A program made the position numbers and the translations under genes. This document shows positions 18,599-27,225 of a stretch of 64,000 nucleotides of DNA, piece after piece. This DNA is from Cobetia crustatorum (GTDB lineage: Bacteria; Pseudomonadota; Gammaproteobacteria; Pseudomonadales; Halomonadaceae): contig NZ_JEMF01000032.1 of NCBI RefSeq assembly GCF_000591415.1, positions 17,034-81,033 of the forward strand. The letters are read 5' to 3'. The notes beneath the pieces are model-generated. The model did not search any database. It was given only the letters and a program-made list of their open reading frames with translations, and was not told the origin of the DNA. Every line of letters starts with the position of its first letter. The stretch's first letter is position 1.

Positions 18599-19387
18599 TT
18601 AGAGCGCATGCAGTGCAATGATCGCCGGTGGGCTGCCGTCTTGCGGCCACTCGACACGTGCTTCGATGGCATAGACCTCGCGCAATCTTGCGGGCGTCAA
18701 TACCTCACGTGGGCTACCGCAGGCCACGAGTCGCCCGGTGTGAAGCAGCCAGACATGCGCAGCATGGCGGGCCGCCAAGCTCAGGTCATGCAGCGCCACG
18801 ATCACCACGCGCTGATGCTCGCGGGCTTCGCGGCTCAACCACTCGAGTACGGATAGCTGAAAGTGGAGGTCCAGCGCGCTCGTCGGCTCATCGAGCATCA
18901 ATAGTGTCGGCTCGCGCACCAGTGCCTGGGCAATCGCCACGCGCTGACGCTGTCCTCCCGACAGCTGACCCAGCCGTTGTGAGGCGAGTGGCGCAAGGGT
19001 GAGTGCCTCGACGAGCTGCTCGCAGTGGGCCAGATTGGCATCGTCATCGTGATGGCCTGCCAGACGGCGTGCGAGCAGCAATGACTCGAATACCTCAAGC
19101 ATTGCCCCCGCCTCACTGAGCTGCGGTAGATAGCCGATACGTGCGGCACGCTGTCGGGCGGACAGCTCATTCAGCCTCTTGCCGTCGAGAGATAGTTCAC
19201 CGTCAGTCGGTAACAGCCCAGCAATCGCCTGTAACAGCGTCGATTTTCCTGCACCGTTCGGGCCGAGTAGCGCGGTCAGCTCACCACGTCTCGCACGTAG
19301 CTCGGGCAGACTGTCCAGTATCCGAGTACGTCCACGGCTGACGCTCAAGTCGCGAATTTCAAGGCCTTCAGCGTTCACCTCAATCAT
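18599..19387 (-). CDS. FecE/BtuD-type ABC transporter ATP-binding protein
   Basis: The 262-residue ATPase belongs to the iron-siderophore/haem/cobalamin group. Walker A is GPNGAGKST near residue 42, the Q-loop in IGYLPQLSEAG, the signature GQLSGGQRQRVAIAQAL and Walker B TLLMLDEPTSALDL; the H-loop is VALHDLSLAARHA. It overlaps the FecCD-like permease by 4 bp, so the two form one importer that would pump through a homodimeric permease. No periplasmic receptor or TonB receptor gene lies next to it. Confidence 0.9.
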   Translation of the reverse strand: MIEVNAEGLEIRDLSVSRGRTRILDSLPELRARRGELTALLGPNGAGKSTLLQAIAGLLPTDGELSLDGKRLNELSARQRAARIGYLPQLSEAGAMLEVFESLLLARRLAGHHDDDANLAHCEQLVEALTLAPLASQRLGQLSGGQRQRVAIAQALVREPTLLMLDEPTSALDLHFQLSVLEWLSREAREHQRVVIVALHDLSLAARHAAHVWLLHTGRLVACGSPREVLTPARLREVYAIEARVEWPQDGSPPAIIALHAL

Positions 19388-20463
19388 CCGTCCAGTCCTC
19401 GGCGCTTGAGTATCAGGCTGACGAAGAACGGCAGACCGATCAGGGCAGTGATCATGCCTAGCGGCAACAGTACGTCCGGTATCAGCGACTTGCTGAGAGT
19501 CGAGGTCAATGACAACAACAGTGCACCGAGCAGCGCGGAGAGGGGCAGAAAGCGTTGCTGCTGCTCGCCGACCAGTAGACGTGCGATATGCGGTGCGACC
19601 AGGCCGATGAAGCCGACGCTACCGACGAAGGAGACGGCGGTGGCGGTCAGCAGTGCCGTGCACAGCAGGCCGGTCAGGCGCAGGCGACGTACATCCACTC
19701 CCAGCGCGCGAGCCTGTGTTTCGCCGAGGCTCAGTGCGGTCAATTCGCTGCGACGGCGATGAAAGATCACTCCGCACACGAGGATCACTGCCGATAGCAC
19801 GCCCAAACGCGGCCAGCTACTGCGTTCCAGACTGCCCATTGACCAGAAGATCAACTGCTGTAACGCCTCCGGTGAGGCAACGAACTGCAGTACGCCGAGC
19901 AGCGCATTGAAGAAGAACATCAGCGCGATACCCAGCAGCACCAGCGTCTGCACACCCACTCCCGGTAGGCGCTGGGCGCTCCACAGGATCAGTGATGCGG
20001 TGAGCGCGAACACGAAGGCGTTCAGCGTCACGCCGAGCCCGGCGGCGTTGAGGAAGGTCAGCGGTGCAAGACCGGCAGGAATCAGGTCGAAATGTAGAAT
20101 TAGCCCCAGCCCAGCACCGACGCTGGCCGCCGCTGAGACACCCAGCGTGAAGGGATCGGCCAGCGGATTGTGCAACAGCGTCTGCATCTGGGCACCGGCC
20201 ATCGCCAGCGCGGCACCGACCACGACCGCCATCAGCGCGATCGGCAGACGCAACTGCCACAGGATGACGTGTGCGAGCGGATCAGCGGCCTGCGGCTGCC
20301 ATAACGCTGGTAGCAGGCGGGCTAGCGTCAACTGGCCGCTGCCTTGACTGATATCCAGCAGGCAGGCCAGCACGACCAGCACACCAATGACCCACAGCCA
20401 TCTGGCGCCTTGGCGCTGACGGTGGCGCCAGGCAGTGGCAGGCGAGGTAAGGGTGCCCGTCAT
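19384..20463 (-). CDS. FecCD-family ABC transporter permease
   Basis: The membrane subunit is of the FecCD/BtuC type (ten-helix), with GAALAMAGAQMQTLLHNPLA and PFTLGVSAAASVGAGLG early, LGETQARALGVD in the cytoplasmic loop that contacts the ATPase, and GFIGLVAPHIARLLVG late. From ATG 20463 it is 359 residues, slightly longer than the usual ~330-340. The frame is open to 20652, but that extension is polar, low-complexity, and would contain the terminator of the upstream TRAP operon (20589-20617), so it is excluded; the exact start remains uncertain because no clear ribosome site is seen. Substrate may be a siderophore, haem or cobalamin. Confidence 0.85.
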   Translation of the reverse strand: MTGTLTSPATAWRHRQRQGARWLWVIGVLVVLACLLDISQGSGQLTLARLLPALWQPQAADPLAHVILWQLRLPIALMAVVVGAALAMAGAQMQTLLHNPLADPFTLGVSAAASVGAGLGLILHFDLIPAGLAPLTFLNAAGLGVTLNAFVFALTASLILWSAQRLPGVGVQTLVLLGIALMFFFNALLGVLQFVASPEALQQLIFWSMGSLERSSWPRLGVLSAVILVCGVIFHRRRSELTALSLGETQARALGVDVRRLRLTGLLCTALLTATAVSFVGSVGFIGLVAPHIARLLVGEQQQRFLPLSALLGALLLSLTSTLSKSLIPDVLLPLGMITALIGLPFFVSLILKRRGLDG

Positions 20464-20588
20464 CTCGGGGGATGCGCGAGAAGTCGATGAGGCAGCAGGG
20501 CGGGAATCGGGCACGGTGTCGTCCGGCGAGGTGAGAGGGCTATGAGCTGTCGACAAGCCTAACGACTTGGCTCGGTCAGGTGAAGGTA

Positions 20589-20617
20589 CAAAAAAGGCCT
20601 CCCGAGTGGGAGGCCTT
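20589..20617 (-). terminator. Intrinsic terminator of the second TRAP operon
   Basis: On the minus strand AAGGCCTCCC and GGGAGGCCTT form a 10-bp stem with a four-base loop, followed by a run of seven T. It lies 44 bp after the dctM stop at 20661, and separates the TRAP operon from the FecCD operon on the same strand. Confidence 0.85.
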
Positions 20618-20660
20618 GAAGAGAATTTCATATTGTCAGCCGAGTACAGCAAGGCTTGGC

Positions 20661-21968
20661 CTAGCTGCCATTCATGGCCTGCGGCAAATACAGCACGATC
20701 TCCGGGAAGATATGCATCAACACGATGGAGAAGATCATCAGCAGGAAGAACGGCAGTGTTGCCTTGGTGATGGTGATGATGTCCTTGCCGGTCAGGCTCT
20801 GGATCACGAACAGGTTGAAGCCAACGGGTGGTGTGATCTGAGACATCTCGACCACGATAATCAGATAGATACCGAACCAGATCAGGTCGAAACCGGCCGC
20901 CTGGATCACCGGCATGATGATGGACGTCACCAGCAGGATCAGTGAGATACCGTCAAGGAAGCAGCCCAGGATCAGCAGGAAGAGTGTCAGTACCACCAGC
21001 AGCATGGTCGGTGACAGTCCTAGCGCGGCAATGCCTTCTGCCAACTGCATCGGAATCTGGGTGAAGCTCATCGCGGAAGACAGGAACGACGCACCGGCAA
21101 TGATGAAGGCGATCATGCACGAGGTGCGCAGCGCCGCGAACAGCGAGGTCTTGAAGGTACTGAGGCTCATGTGGCCGTTGAGGCGCGCAATGATCAGTGA
21201 CAGCACCACGCCGACAGCAGCCGCTTCGGTCGGCGATGCCAGGCCGCCATAGATGCTGCCCAGAATACCGCCGATCAACGCCAGTAGCGGAATCAGCTGA
21301 GCGCTGTTGCGCAGCTTGGCCATGAAGCTCATGTGCGGCTCATCATGCCCGGCGCGGCCCTGTGGCTCGCCGATGACCTTGGACCAGATCGCCAGGTAGC
21401 CCATGAACAGTGCCAGCAGCAGCAGGCCCGGCAGTACGCCCGCGATGAACAGGCGCGAGATGGACTGCTCGGTGACCACGCCGTAGACGATCATCATGAT
21501 CGACGGCGGAATCAGCAGGCCAAGGGTCGAGGCACTGGCGAGGGTGCCGATGGCCAGGTTGCTGTCGTAACCACGCCGCTCAAGCTCTGGCAGTGTCATC
21601 TTGCCGACGGTGGCACAGGTGGCGGCAGAGGATCCACAGACGGCGGCGAACAGACCGCTGCCGATGATGTTGGAGTGCAGCAGACGCCCCGGCATACGAT
21701 TGAGCCACGGTGCCAAGGCACGGAACATGTTGTCGGCCAGTCCTGAGCGGAACAGGATCTCGCCCATCCACACGAACATCGGCAGAGCGGTGAGGTCCCA
21801 GCCATAGCTGGCGCCCCAGAAATCAGAGGCTAGGATCGGGCCGGTATCGAAGGTCGAGAAGAAGGTCAGCACGATCCAGCCGGTACCGATCAGCGAGAAG
21901 GCGACCCACACGCCACCGCCCAACAGCAGGGCGAGGGTCAGCAGGGTGACGAGGATGAGTGTCAGCAT
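20661..21968 (-). CDS. TRAP transporter large permease (DctM family), second system
   Basis: The complete 435-residue DctM subunit has about twelve hydrophobic segments and family motifs: LPMFVWMGEILFRSG, AVCGSSAATCATVGKMTLPELERRGYD, LGLLIPPSIMMIVYGV, GLASPTEAAAVGV and PPVGFNLFVIQSLTG near the C-terminus. It starts one base after the end of the dctQ frame, so the two are coupled. It differs clearly from the first TRAP permease. With dctQ and dctP it forms an operon next to a LysR regulator and the 5-oxoprolinase genes. Confidence 0.94.
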   Translation of the reverse strand: MLTLILVTLLTLALLLGGGVWVAFSLIGTGWIVLTFFSTFDTGPILASDFWGASYGWDLTALPMFVWMGEILFRSGLADNMFRALAPWLNRMPGRLLHSNIIGSGLFAAVCGSSAATCATVGKMTLPELERRGYDSNLAIGTLASASTLGLLIPPSIMMIVYGVVTEQSISRLFIAGVLPGLLLLALFMGYLAIWSKVIGEPQGRAGHDEPHMSFMAKLRNSAQLIPLLALIGGILGSIYGGLASPTEAAAVGVVLSLIIARLNGHMSLSTFKTSLFAALRTSCMIAFIIAGASFLSSAMSFTQIPMQLAEGIAALGLSPTMLLVVLTLFLLILGCFLDGISLILLVTSIIMPVIQAAGFDLIWFGIYLIIVVEMSQITPPVGFNLFVIQSLTGKDIITITKATLPFFLLMIFSIVLMHIFPEIVLYLPQAMNGS

Positions 21969-21969
21969 G

Positions 21970-22526
21970 TCATTCGGCTCCGTCTTCGGGCTCAGGCGCC
22001 ACGTAGCGTGAGGGCGCGGTGAAGGCGGTGCGCAGAGTGGCGATCAGTGTCTCGAGAATCGCCAGGCACAACAGGCTGGTACCGGCCACCAGCACGCTCT
22101 GCGGAATCCACAGCGGCAGTGCCAGCAGTCCGGAAGAAATATCGTGATATTCAAGCTTTCGCCGACCAGTAACACCAGCTCGCGGGTGATCAATACGCTC
22201 AATGCCAGCGCGATCAGTAGCGCCAGGCTTTCGATCCATACGCGGCCTGCAGCCGGCAGGCGGTTGATGACCAGCGTCACGCGGATATGGGCGTGATGCG
22301 TAAAGGTGTAAGCGAGGCTCAGGAAGGTGGCACCGACCAGCAGGAAGGCAGCCATTTCCGAGACACCGGAGATTTCGAAGCCGAGACGCTCGGCACCGAA
22401 CGTCACCAGGATGGCATCAATCAGGCGCAGGAAGACTTGCAGGCTGACAACAGCACAGATCAGTAGCATGCAGGCCGCCGCACCCCACGCACCAAGGCGG
22501 TAGAGTTTGTCGAAGAAGTAGGTCAT
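21970..22526 (-). pseudogene. TRAP small permease (DctQ family) split by a -1 frameshift
   Basis: Two overlapping frames make one DctQ protein of about 185 residues. The first runs from ATG 22526 (MTYFFDKLYRLGAWG, helices near residues 15-35 and 55-80, HHAHIRVTL) to GESL; the second supplies the conserved end EYHDISSGLLALPLWIPQS, a last helix, and stops at 21970. Adding one base near 22152 (AGCTTGAAT read as AGCTTGGAAT) restores the whole frame and the tight junction with dctM. It may be a sequencing error or a real inactivation; the intact dctM and dctP and the same type of lesion elsewhere in the window favour an error. Confidence 0.8.
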
Positions 22527-22668
22527 GACGGGCGCTCACAGGGAAGGTGAGGGTGGCCACGCGATACGGGTGACTTGCAACCGCTACCGCGTGGCGGGGA
22601 CAGACAGAGGGACAGACTGCTGACTCGCGAGCATTGTCTTGCCAGTGGCAAGGCTCAACGTCTGACGA

Positions 22669-23655
22669 TCAGGAGCTCAGGTCGGCCTGATAGCGCTCAA
22701 GCAGTTGCTGGCCTTCTTCGCCGGCACGTGATTTCCAATCCTGGAACAGCTTGTCGCCTGCGGCCTTGAGGTCTTCAGCGAGCTTGGCATCCGGCTCGGT
22801 GATGGTGAAGCCCTTCTCCGTCAGCATCTTGGCGCTTTCTGCCGCGTCAGCCTTGCTGGCTTCCCAGCCACGCGTTTCGGCGGCCTTGGCGGCGTCCAGC
22901 ACAGCCTGCTGGCTGCTCTCATCGAGACGATCAAAGGCACGCTTGTTGACGAAGACGATGTTCTTCGGCAGCCACAGTTTGGCGTCGTTGTAATGCTTGA
23001 CGTAATCCCACGCCGACATGGACTTGCCGGTGGAGCTTGAGGTGATCATGCCGTCGACGCGACCGGTGCTGAAGGCCGTCGGGATATCGGCTTCTTCGGT
23101 CTCGGTGGGCTTGCCGCCGACATTCTCGACGAAGCGCTGGGTATTGATGTTGGGCGCGCGAATACGCAGCCCCTTGAGCTGAGACACGTCAGTCAGATCA
23201 AAATCGGTGTAGATACCCTGCGCTGGCCATGCGACGGCGTACAGCGGCAACAGACCTTCCTTGGCGAAAAGCTTGGTAATGTCAGGCTTGGAGGCTTCCC
23301 AGAGCGCAATGGCTTCCGGATAGCTGGAAGCGACCCCGGGCAGGGTATCCAGCTCATAGATCGGCGATTCGTTGGAGAGAATCGACAGGAAGATCTCGCC
23401 GGCCTGGACGGTACCGCGACGCACGGAAGGCTTGATTTCACCGTGGGAGATCAATGAACCACCGCTGTGAACGGTAATGGTCAACTCACCATCGGTGGCT
23501 TTTGTCACCTCTTCAGCGAATTGCTTGGTGTTCTTGGTGTGGAAGCTGGCATCGCCATAGGGGGTGGCGAGGTTCCACTGGGCAGCCAGAGTAGTGCCGC
23601 TGAACGCCAGTGCACCCGCGGCGGCCAGCCATACGAAAGAGTTGGGCTTACGCAT
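22669..23655 (-). CDS. TRAP transporter solute-binding protein (DctP family), second system
   Basis: The 328-residue periplasmic receptor has a Sec signal (MRKPNSFVWLAAAGALAFSG, cleavage near TLAA-QW). Family landmarks are SGGSLISHGEIKPSVRRGTVQ, LKGLRIRAPNINTQRFVENVGGKP with the ligand-contacting Arg, FSTGRVDGMITSSSTG and NIVFVNKRAFDRL. It is the first gene of a dctPQM operon whose promoter region contains a perfect dyad shared in part with pxpA. The linked 5-oxoprolinase genes suggest pyroglutamate or another amino-acid-derived carboxylate as ligand; this is contextual inference. Confidence 0.93.
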   Translation of the reverse strand: MRKPNSFVWLAAAGALAFSGTTLAAQWNLATPYGDASFHTKNTKQFAEEVTKATDGELTITVHSGGSLISHGEIKPSVRRGTVQAGEIFLSILSNESPIYELDTLPGVASSYPEAIALWEASKPDITKLFAKEGLLPLYAVAWPAQGIYTDFDLTDVSQLKGLRIRAPNINTQRFVENVGGKPTETEEADIPTAFSTGRVDGMITSSSTGKSMSAWDYVKHYNDAKLWLPKNIVFVNKRAFDRLDESSQQAVLDAAKAAETRGWEASKADAAESAKMLTEKGFTITEPDAKLAEDLKAAGDKLFQDWKSRAGEEGQQLLERYQADLSS

Positions 23656-23762
23656 GTCTCGTTCCTCATTATTATTGAAAGTTCTCGGCAGACAATTTCA
23701 TTCTTCAAGCGACAGCCGGTTCAGTCCAATCGTTAATTCTGATTCACAGTATCGCTAAAACC

Positions 23763-23787
23763 TTTCATTGCTGTGGGTAATGAAAGA
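23763..23787. promoter_or_regulatory. LysR-type binding-site candidate upstream of the second dctP
   Basis: TTTCATT-N9-AATGAAA forms a perfect 7-bp inverted repeat at 23763-23785, 108 bp before dctP and in the gap after the LysR gene. Its right arm is part of GGTAATGAAAGA, which also occurs 105 bp before pxpA (25593-25604) and at 28363-28374. The T-N-A dyad and location suit a LysR-family regulator. Confidence 0.5.
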
Positions 23788-23919
23788 CTTTGTTGATATT
23801 TATAGACCTTGGTCGAATAAGGCTGTTGGTGGATTTACGAGTCATTTGCCGCCTCTTGGCAGCTTGGATGGCGTGTCAAAGGTCGGCAAGTGATGTGTCA
23901 ACACGACACGCCACCATGG

Positions 23920-24849
23920 TCATGTTTCAGCAGATGGCTCTGCTGGCACGATGGCATGTTGTTGGGCATAGGTTTCGGCACATTGACGGCCCAGACGAGC
24001 GACGCTGGCGCAAAAATCAGGGTAGTTGGCATTGCGCCAGATAGCCTCGTAGATCATCGGGGGGAGTGGCGTATCCAGCGGCAGGCGCACCAGCTCGCCG
24101 TGGCTGATGACATCCTCGACGGTGGCCACGGGTAGTACGCCGATACCTAGTCCTTCGCTGCTCATGCGTAGAATCGTCATCAGCGTGCTGGTGCAGTGCA
24201 CCTTGGGTTGCTTGATGCCTAGCTCTGACAGATAACTGACCAGCTCACTGTAGGGGCGTGCCTGCTTGCTGAAGGAAATGAAGGGTGTATTGGCAAAGCG
24301 ACTGGTGCCTTCCGCTAGCTGCTGAGCCAGCACAGGGGAGGCGAACATGCCCATTTCGAACGTGCACAACGGCGCTTGAGTGGCATAGGGCCCCATGGCA
24401 GCACTATCCATTGCAAACAGCATGTCGAGATCGTTCTCGGCCAGCCGCTGATGCAGGAAGGGCGAGATATCGACGGTCATTTCCAGCGTCAACTTGGGGT
24501 AGCGTTCTGCCAGTTGGCGCATGAAGGCAGGAAACCAGCTGTTGGCGATCGTCTCGATCACGCCCAGACGCAGGGTGCCGGAAAAGGCACCTTCTTCCTG
24601 AAACAGGCGCATGGCTTCTTCACGGCCACTTAGCAGGCGCTCGGCATGCGCAAAGAATTCACGCCCTCGCAAGGTGGGCTGAATGGGACGTGTAGAGCGT
24701 TCCAGCAGTGATTCGCCGACGGTCGCTTCCAGACGATTGATGCGGTCCGAGATGGAGGGCTGGGTCAGGTGCAGCTTGGTCGCACCCTTGCGGAACGAGC
24801 CGAGCCGCACGACCCAGACAAAGGCCTCGAGTTCCTTGAAGTCGAACAT
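23920..24849 (-). CDS. LysR-family transcriptional regulator
   Basis: The 309-residue protein has the N-terminal winged helix (MFDFKELEAFVWVVRLGSF, then the recognition helix in KLHLTQPSISDRINRLE) and the periplasmic-binding-like effector domain with GTLRLGVIETIANSWFPAF. It lies upstream of and on the same strand as dctPQM, separated by 264 bp holding a dyad, and downstream of a VOC gene. It probably senses the substrate of the TRAP/pxp pathway and controls dctP and possibly pxpA. A 13-bp inverted repeat precedes its start. Confidence 0.92.
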   Translation of the reverse strand: MFDFKELEAFVWVVRLGSFRKGATKLHLTQPSISDRINRLEATVGESLLERSTRPIQPTLRGREFFAHAERLLSGREEAMRLFQEEGAFSGTLRLGVIETIANSWFPAFMRQLAERYPKLTLEMTVDISPFLHQRLAENDLDMLFAMDSAAMGPYATQAPLCTFEMGMFASPVLAQQLAEGTSRFANTPFISFSKQARPYSELVSYLSELGIKQPKVHCTSTLMTILRMSSEGLGIGVLPVATVEDVISHGELVRLPLDTPLPPMIYEAIWRNANYPDFCASVARLGRQCAETYAQQHAIVPAEPSAET

Positions 24850-24856
24850 GGCAGGT

Positions 24857-24928
24857 GCCCCGTGATGAATCGTGATGATCGCCCATCTTGCCGCATGCAG
24901 CGCAGGGCGTCAGCTTTCATCACGGGGC
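24857..24928. repeat. 13-bp perfect inverted repeat in front of the lysR gene
   Basis: GCCCCGTGATGAA (24857-24869) is the exact reverse complement of TTCATCACGGGGC (24916-24928), with 46 bp between. The proximal arm ends 8 bp from the start codon of the LysR gene. It could fold in the leader RNA, where it would enclose the ribosome-binding region, or be a pair of regulator half-sites. Confidence 0.6.
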
Positions 24929-24969
24929 GTGCAGTGTTCTAGCGGGTCAGAGTTGGCCCGCTGACGTGA

Positions 24970-25404
24970 TCACTTGCGGAACAGCTGGCTCTCGCGGTCC
25001 TTGAATGCCTTGAATTCCAACGCATTGCCGCTGGGGTCAAAGAAGAACATCGTGGCTTGCTCGCCGGGCTCACCCTTGAAGCGCACGTAGGGTTCAATCT
25101 CGAAACTGACACCTTCCGCCTTCAGGCGGTCAGCCAAGGCTTGCCAGGCGTTCATTTCCAGCACGACACCGAAGTGAGGCACAGGGACGCCGTGACCATC
25201 GACGGGGTTCTTGTGCTGTGCCACGCCCTGCTTGGCGAGTTCGGTATTCAGGTGGCAGACAAATTGGTGTCCGTAGAGATCGAAATCGACCCAGCTATCA
25301 GAAGAACGACCTTCGGGACAGCCGAGAAATTCACCATAAAAGCGCCGCGCTTCTTCAATATCGTGGACTTGAATGGCGAGATGGAACGGATCGCTGACGG
25401 CCAT
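24970..25404 (-). CDS. VOC (glyoxalase/dioxygenase-fold) family protein
   Basis: The 144-residue protein starts [24 protein letters not shown], the classic first beta-alpha unit of the vicinal oxygen chelate fold with a metal-ligand His, and repeats the fold in the second half ([34 protein letters not shown] with a metal-ligand Glu). It resembles dioxygenase-like VOC proteins of unknown substrate. It is transcribed towards the LysR gene 120 bp away and diverges from pxpA, sharing its 304-bp control region. A direct role in 5-oxoproline use is not known. Confidence 0.87.
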   Translation of the reverse strand: MAVSDPFHLAIQVHDIEEARRFYGEFLGCPEGRSSDSWVDFDLYGHQFVCHLNTELAKQGVAQHKNPVDGHGVPVPHFGVVLEMNAWQALADRLKAEGVSFEIEPYVRFKGEPGEQATMFFFDPSGNALEFKAFKDRESQLFRK

Positions 25405-25708
25405 GGAAAAGGCTCCTCATGTAGTCGTTTATGATTATTGTGCCTGTCTGCGGCTGATCTTGTGGGCAGTCTTGCAGACAGCCTTGTAGGCAGTCTTGTC
25501 GATAGACTGCGAGGGTCAGGCAGCCTGAAGGGACAGAAACACGCAGCCAGAGATTGGGCAAGCAATCGGGTGCCAATACTTGCATTTCCTCAGGTAATGA
25601 AAGATTTCTTCGATATAACGAATCATAAAATACGATTGGATACCAAGGCATGGCCTTACATAGAGTGGAGGCATAACAACACACAAGATCAGCCTGTGAG
25701 GTGTCCCT
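25405..25708. promoter_or_regulatory. Divergent control region between the VOC gene and pxpA
   Basis: This 304-bp gap holds two 24-bp tandem repeats (25459-25482 and 25483-25506, 19/24 identical, cores GGCAGTCTTG), the GGTAATGAAAGA motif at 25593-25604, and an AT-rich stretch (25605-25640, including GATATAACGAATCATAAAA) likely to contain the pxpA promoter. GTGAGGTGT before 25709 is the pxpA ribosome site. No gene is seen. Confidence 0.5.
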
Positions 25709-26482
25709 ATGTCCCGTTCCGTTTCTGCTCCCGCCCTCCCTCTGCTCAACTGTGACATGGGCGAAAGCTTCGGCAACTGGAAGATCGGCCTCGATGAAGA
25801 GGTGATGCCCTTTGTCGATTGCGCCAACATCGCCTGCGGTTTTCATGCCTCTGACCCCAACATCATGCGTCGTACCGTACGCCTGGCCGTCCAGCATGAC
25901 GTGCGCATCGGTGCGCATCCCGCTTATCCGGACCTGCAAGGCTTCGGGCGTCGCTCCATGGCTTGCTCGCCCGCCGAAGTCGAAGACATGCTGCTTTATC
26001 AGATCGGCGCGCTCGAAGGTATTTGTCGTGCTGAAGGCACCCGTGTGCAGTACGTCAAGCCACATGGTGCGCTCTATAACGACATGGCCGCTGACCCGAC
26101 ACTGCTACGTGCCGTCATGCAGGCCGTGGTGCGTTACGACGCCAGCCTGCCGCTGATGGTGATGGCAACCGCTGATCCTGCTCCGATGCAGGCGCTGGCC
26201 GACGAGATGGGCATCACGCTGTGGTTTGAAGCTTTCGCGGATCGTGCCTACGACGCCCGTGGCCATCTGGTGTCACGTCGTGAGCCGGGAGCCGTGCATC
26301 ACGATAGCGAGGTGATCATCGCGCAATCAGTGACCCTGGCACGCGGTGAGGCACTGACGGACAGCAGCGGTGGCCAGCTAGTGCTATCGGCCGACACGCT
26401 GTGCGTGCACGGTGACAATGCCGAGTCCGTGGCGGCGGTTCGCGCCATTCGTGAAGCTTTCGACACCTTGGCGGGTGCCTGA
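25709..26482 (+). CDS. pxpA: 5-oxoprolinase subunit A (LamB/YcsF family)
   Basis: The 257-residue protein is the PxpA component of the bacterial ATP-dependent 5-oxoprolinase, which hydrolyses pyroglutamate to glutamate. The family N-terminus [11 protein letters not shown] is at residues ~9-19, then [39 protein letters not shown] and [21 protein letters not shown], all hallmark segments with conserved Asp/His residues. The stop overlaps the pxpB start by one base. First gene of pxpABC; the upstream motif links it with the TRAP operon. Confidence 0.96.
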   Translation: MSRSVSAPALPLLNCDMGESFGNWKIGLDEEVMPFVDCANIACGFHASDPNIMRRTVRLAVQHDVRIGAHPAYPDLQGFGRRSMACSPAEVEDMLLYQIGALEGICRAEGTRVQYVKPHGALYNDMAADPTLLRAVMQAVVRYDASLPLMVMATADPAPMQALADEMGITLWFEAFADRAYDARGHLVSRREPGAVHHDSEVIIAQSVTLARGEALTDSSGGQLVLSADTLCVHGDNAESVAAVRAIREAFDTLAGA

Positions 26483-27225
26483 TGGCGGGCGCTGGCATAC
26501 AGACGAGTGACGTGCCTCACTTGCGTCTCGAGACAGTCGGCATGGACACGCTGATCGTGCGGCTGTTCGACAGTATTGAAGAGTCCAACATGGGCTGGGT
26601 ACTGGCGGCAGATAGCGCGCTGCGCCAGGTATTCGGAGCGGCGCTGATTGACCTGGTGCCGTCCTATACCACATTGCTGCTGCACTACGATGTGACGATG
26701 CTTGAAGAGAGCGAGGCGCGTGCACGGGTATCGCAAGCGCTTGAAAATCTATCACCCGATAACGGCCAGCAGGGCCAGCTTCACGAGGTACCCGTGTGGT
26801 ACGACGACAGTGTTGGACCAGAACTCGTCCCTATTGCCACGCGCCTTGGTATCAGTGTCGAGGCATTGATCGAACGACATTGCGCGCATGATTACTGTGT
26901 GTTTGCGCTGGGTTTTGCGCCGGGTTACGCCTTCATGGGCGTATTGGAAGATGCGCTGACGACTCCGCGCCTCAAGACTCCGCGTCAGAAGGTGGCGGCG
27001 GGCAGTGTCGGTATCGCTGATCGCCAGACCGCCATCTACCCGTCACGCTCACCCGGGGGCTGGAATATCCTGGGGCGCACACCGTTGACACTGTTTGGGC
27101 GTAACGCCGCCGGCGAGCCTTCGAGTCTGTTCATGCCTGGTGATCGAGTACGATTCGTATCGGTCAGCCGCGAAGAATTTCTGCGTCAGGGTGGCGATGT
27201 CACACCGCTGGAGGAGCGTTCATGA
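26482..27225 (+). CDS. pxpB: 5-oxoprolinase subunit B (KipI/allophanate hydrolase-1 domain)
   Basis: The 247-residue protein matches PxpB/KipI. Typical elements are LIVRLFDSIEESN near the start, PSYTTLLLHYD, VPVWYDDSVGPEL, the conserved CVFALGFAPGYAFMG (residues ~135-150), LKTPRQKVAAGSVGIADRQTAIYP and SPGGWNILGRTP. PxpB and PxpC form the complex that phosphorylates or activates 5-oxoproline together with PxpA. It overlaps pxpA by one and pxpC by four bases. Confidence 0.96.
   Translation: MAGAGIQTSDVPHLRLETVGMDTLIVRLFDSIEESNMGWVLAADSALRQVFGAALIDLVPSYTTLLLHYDVTMLEESEARARVSQALENLSPDNGQQGQLHEVPVWYDDSVGPELVPIATRLGISVEALIERHCAHDYCVFALGFAPGYAFMGVLEDALTTPRLKTPRQKVAAGSVGIADRQTAIYPSRSPGGWNILGRTPLTLFGRNAAGEPSSLFMPGDRVRFVSVSREEFLRQGGDVTPLEERS

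Noticed and set aside
20464..20588. Cobalamin riboswitch before the FecCD/FecE genes
   Set aside because: I looked for B12-box-like and other conserved riboswitch segments on the minus strand and found none.
20464..20652. N-terminal extension of the FecCD permease
   Set aside because: Polar low-complexity sequence that would span the upstream operon's intrinsic terminator; family members start near 20463.
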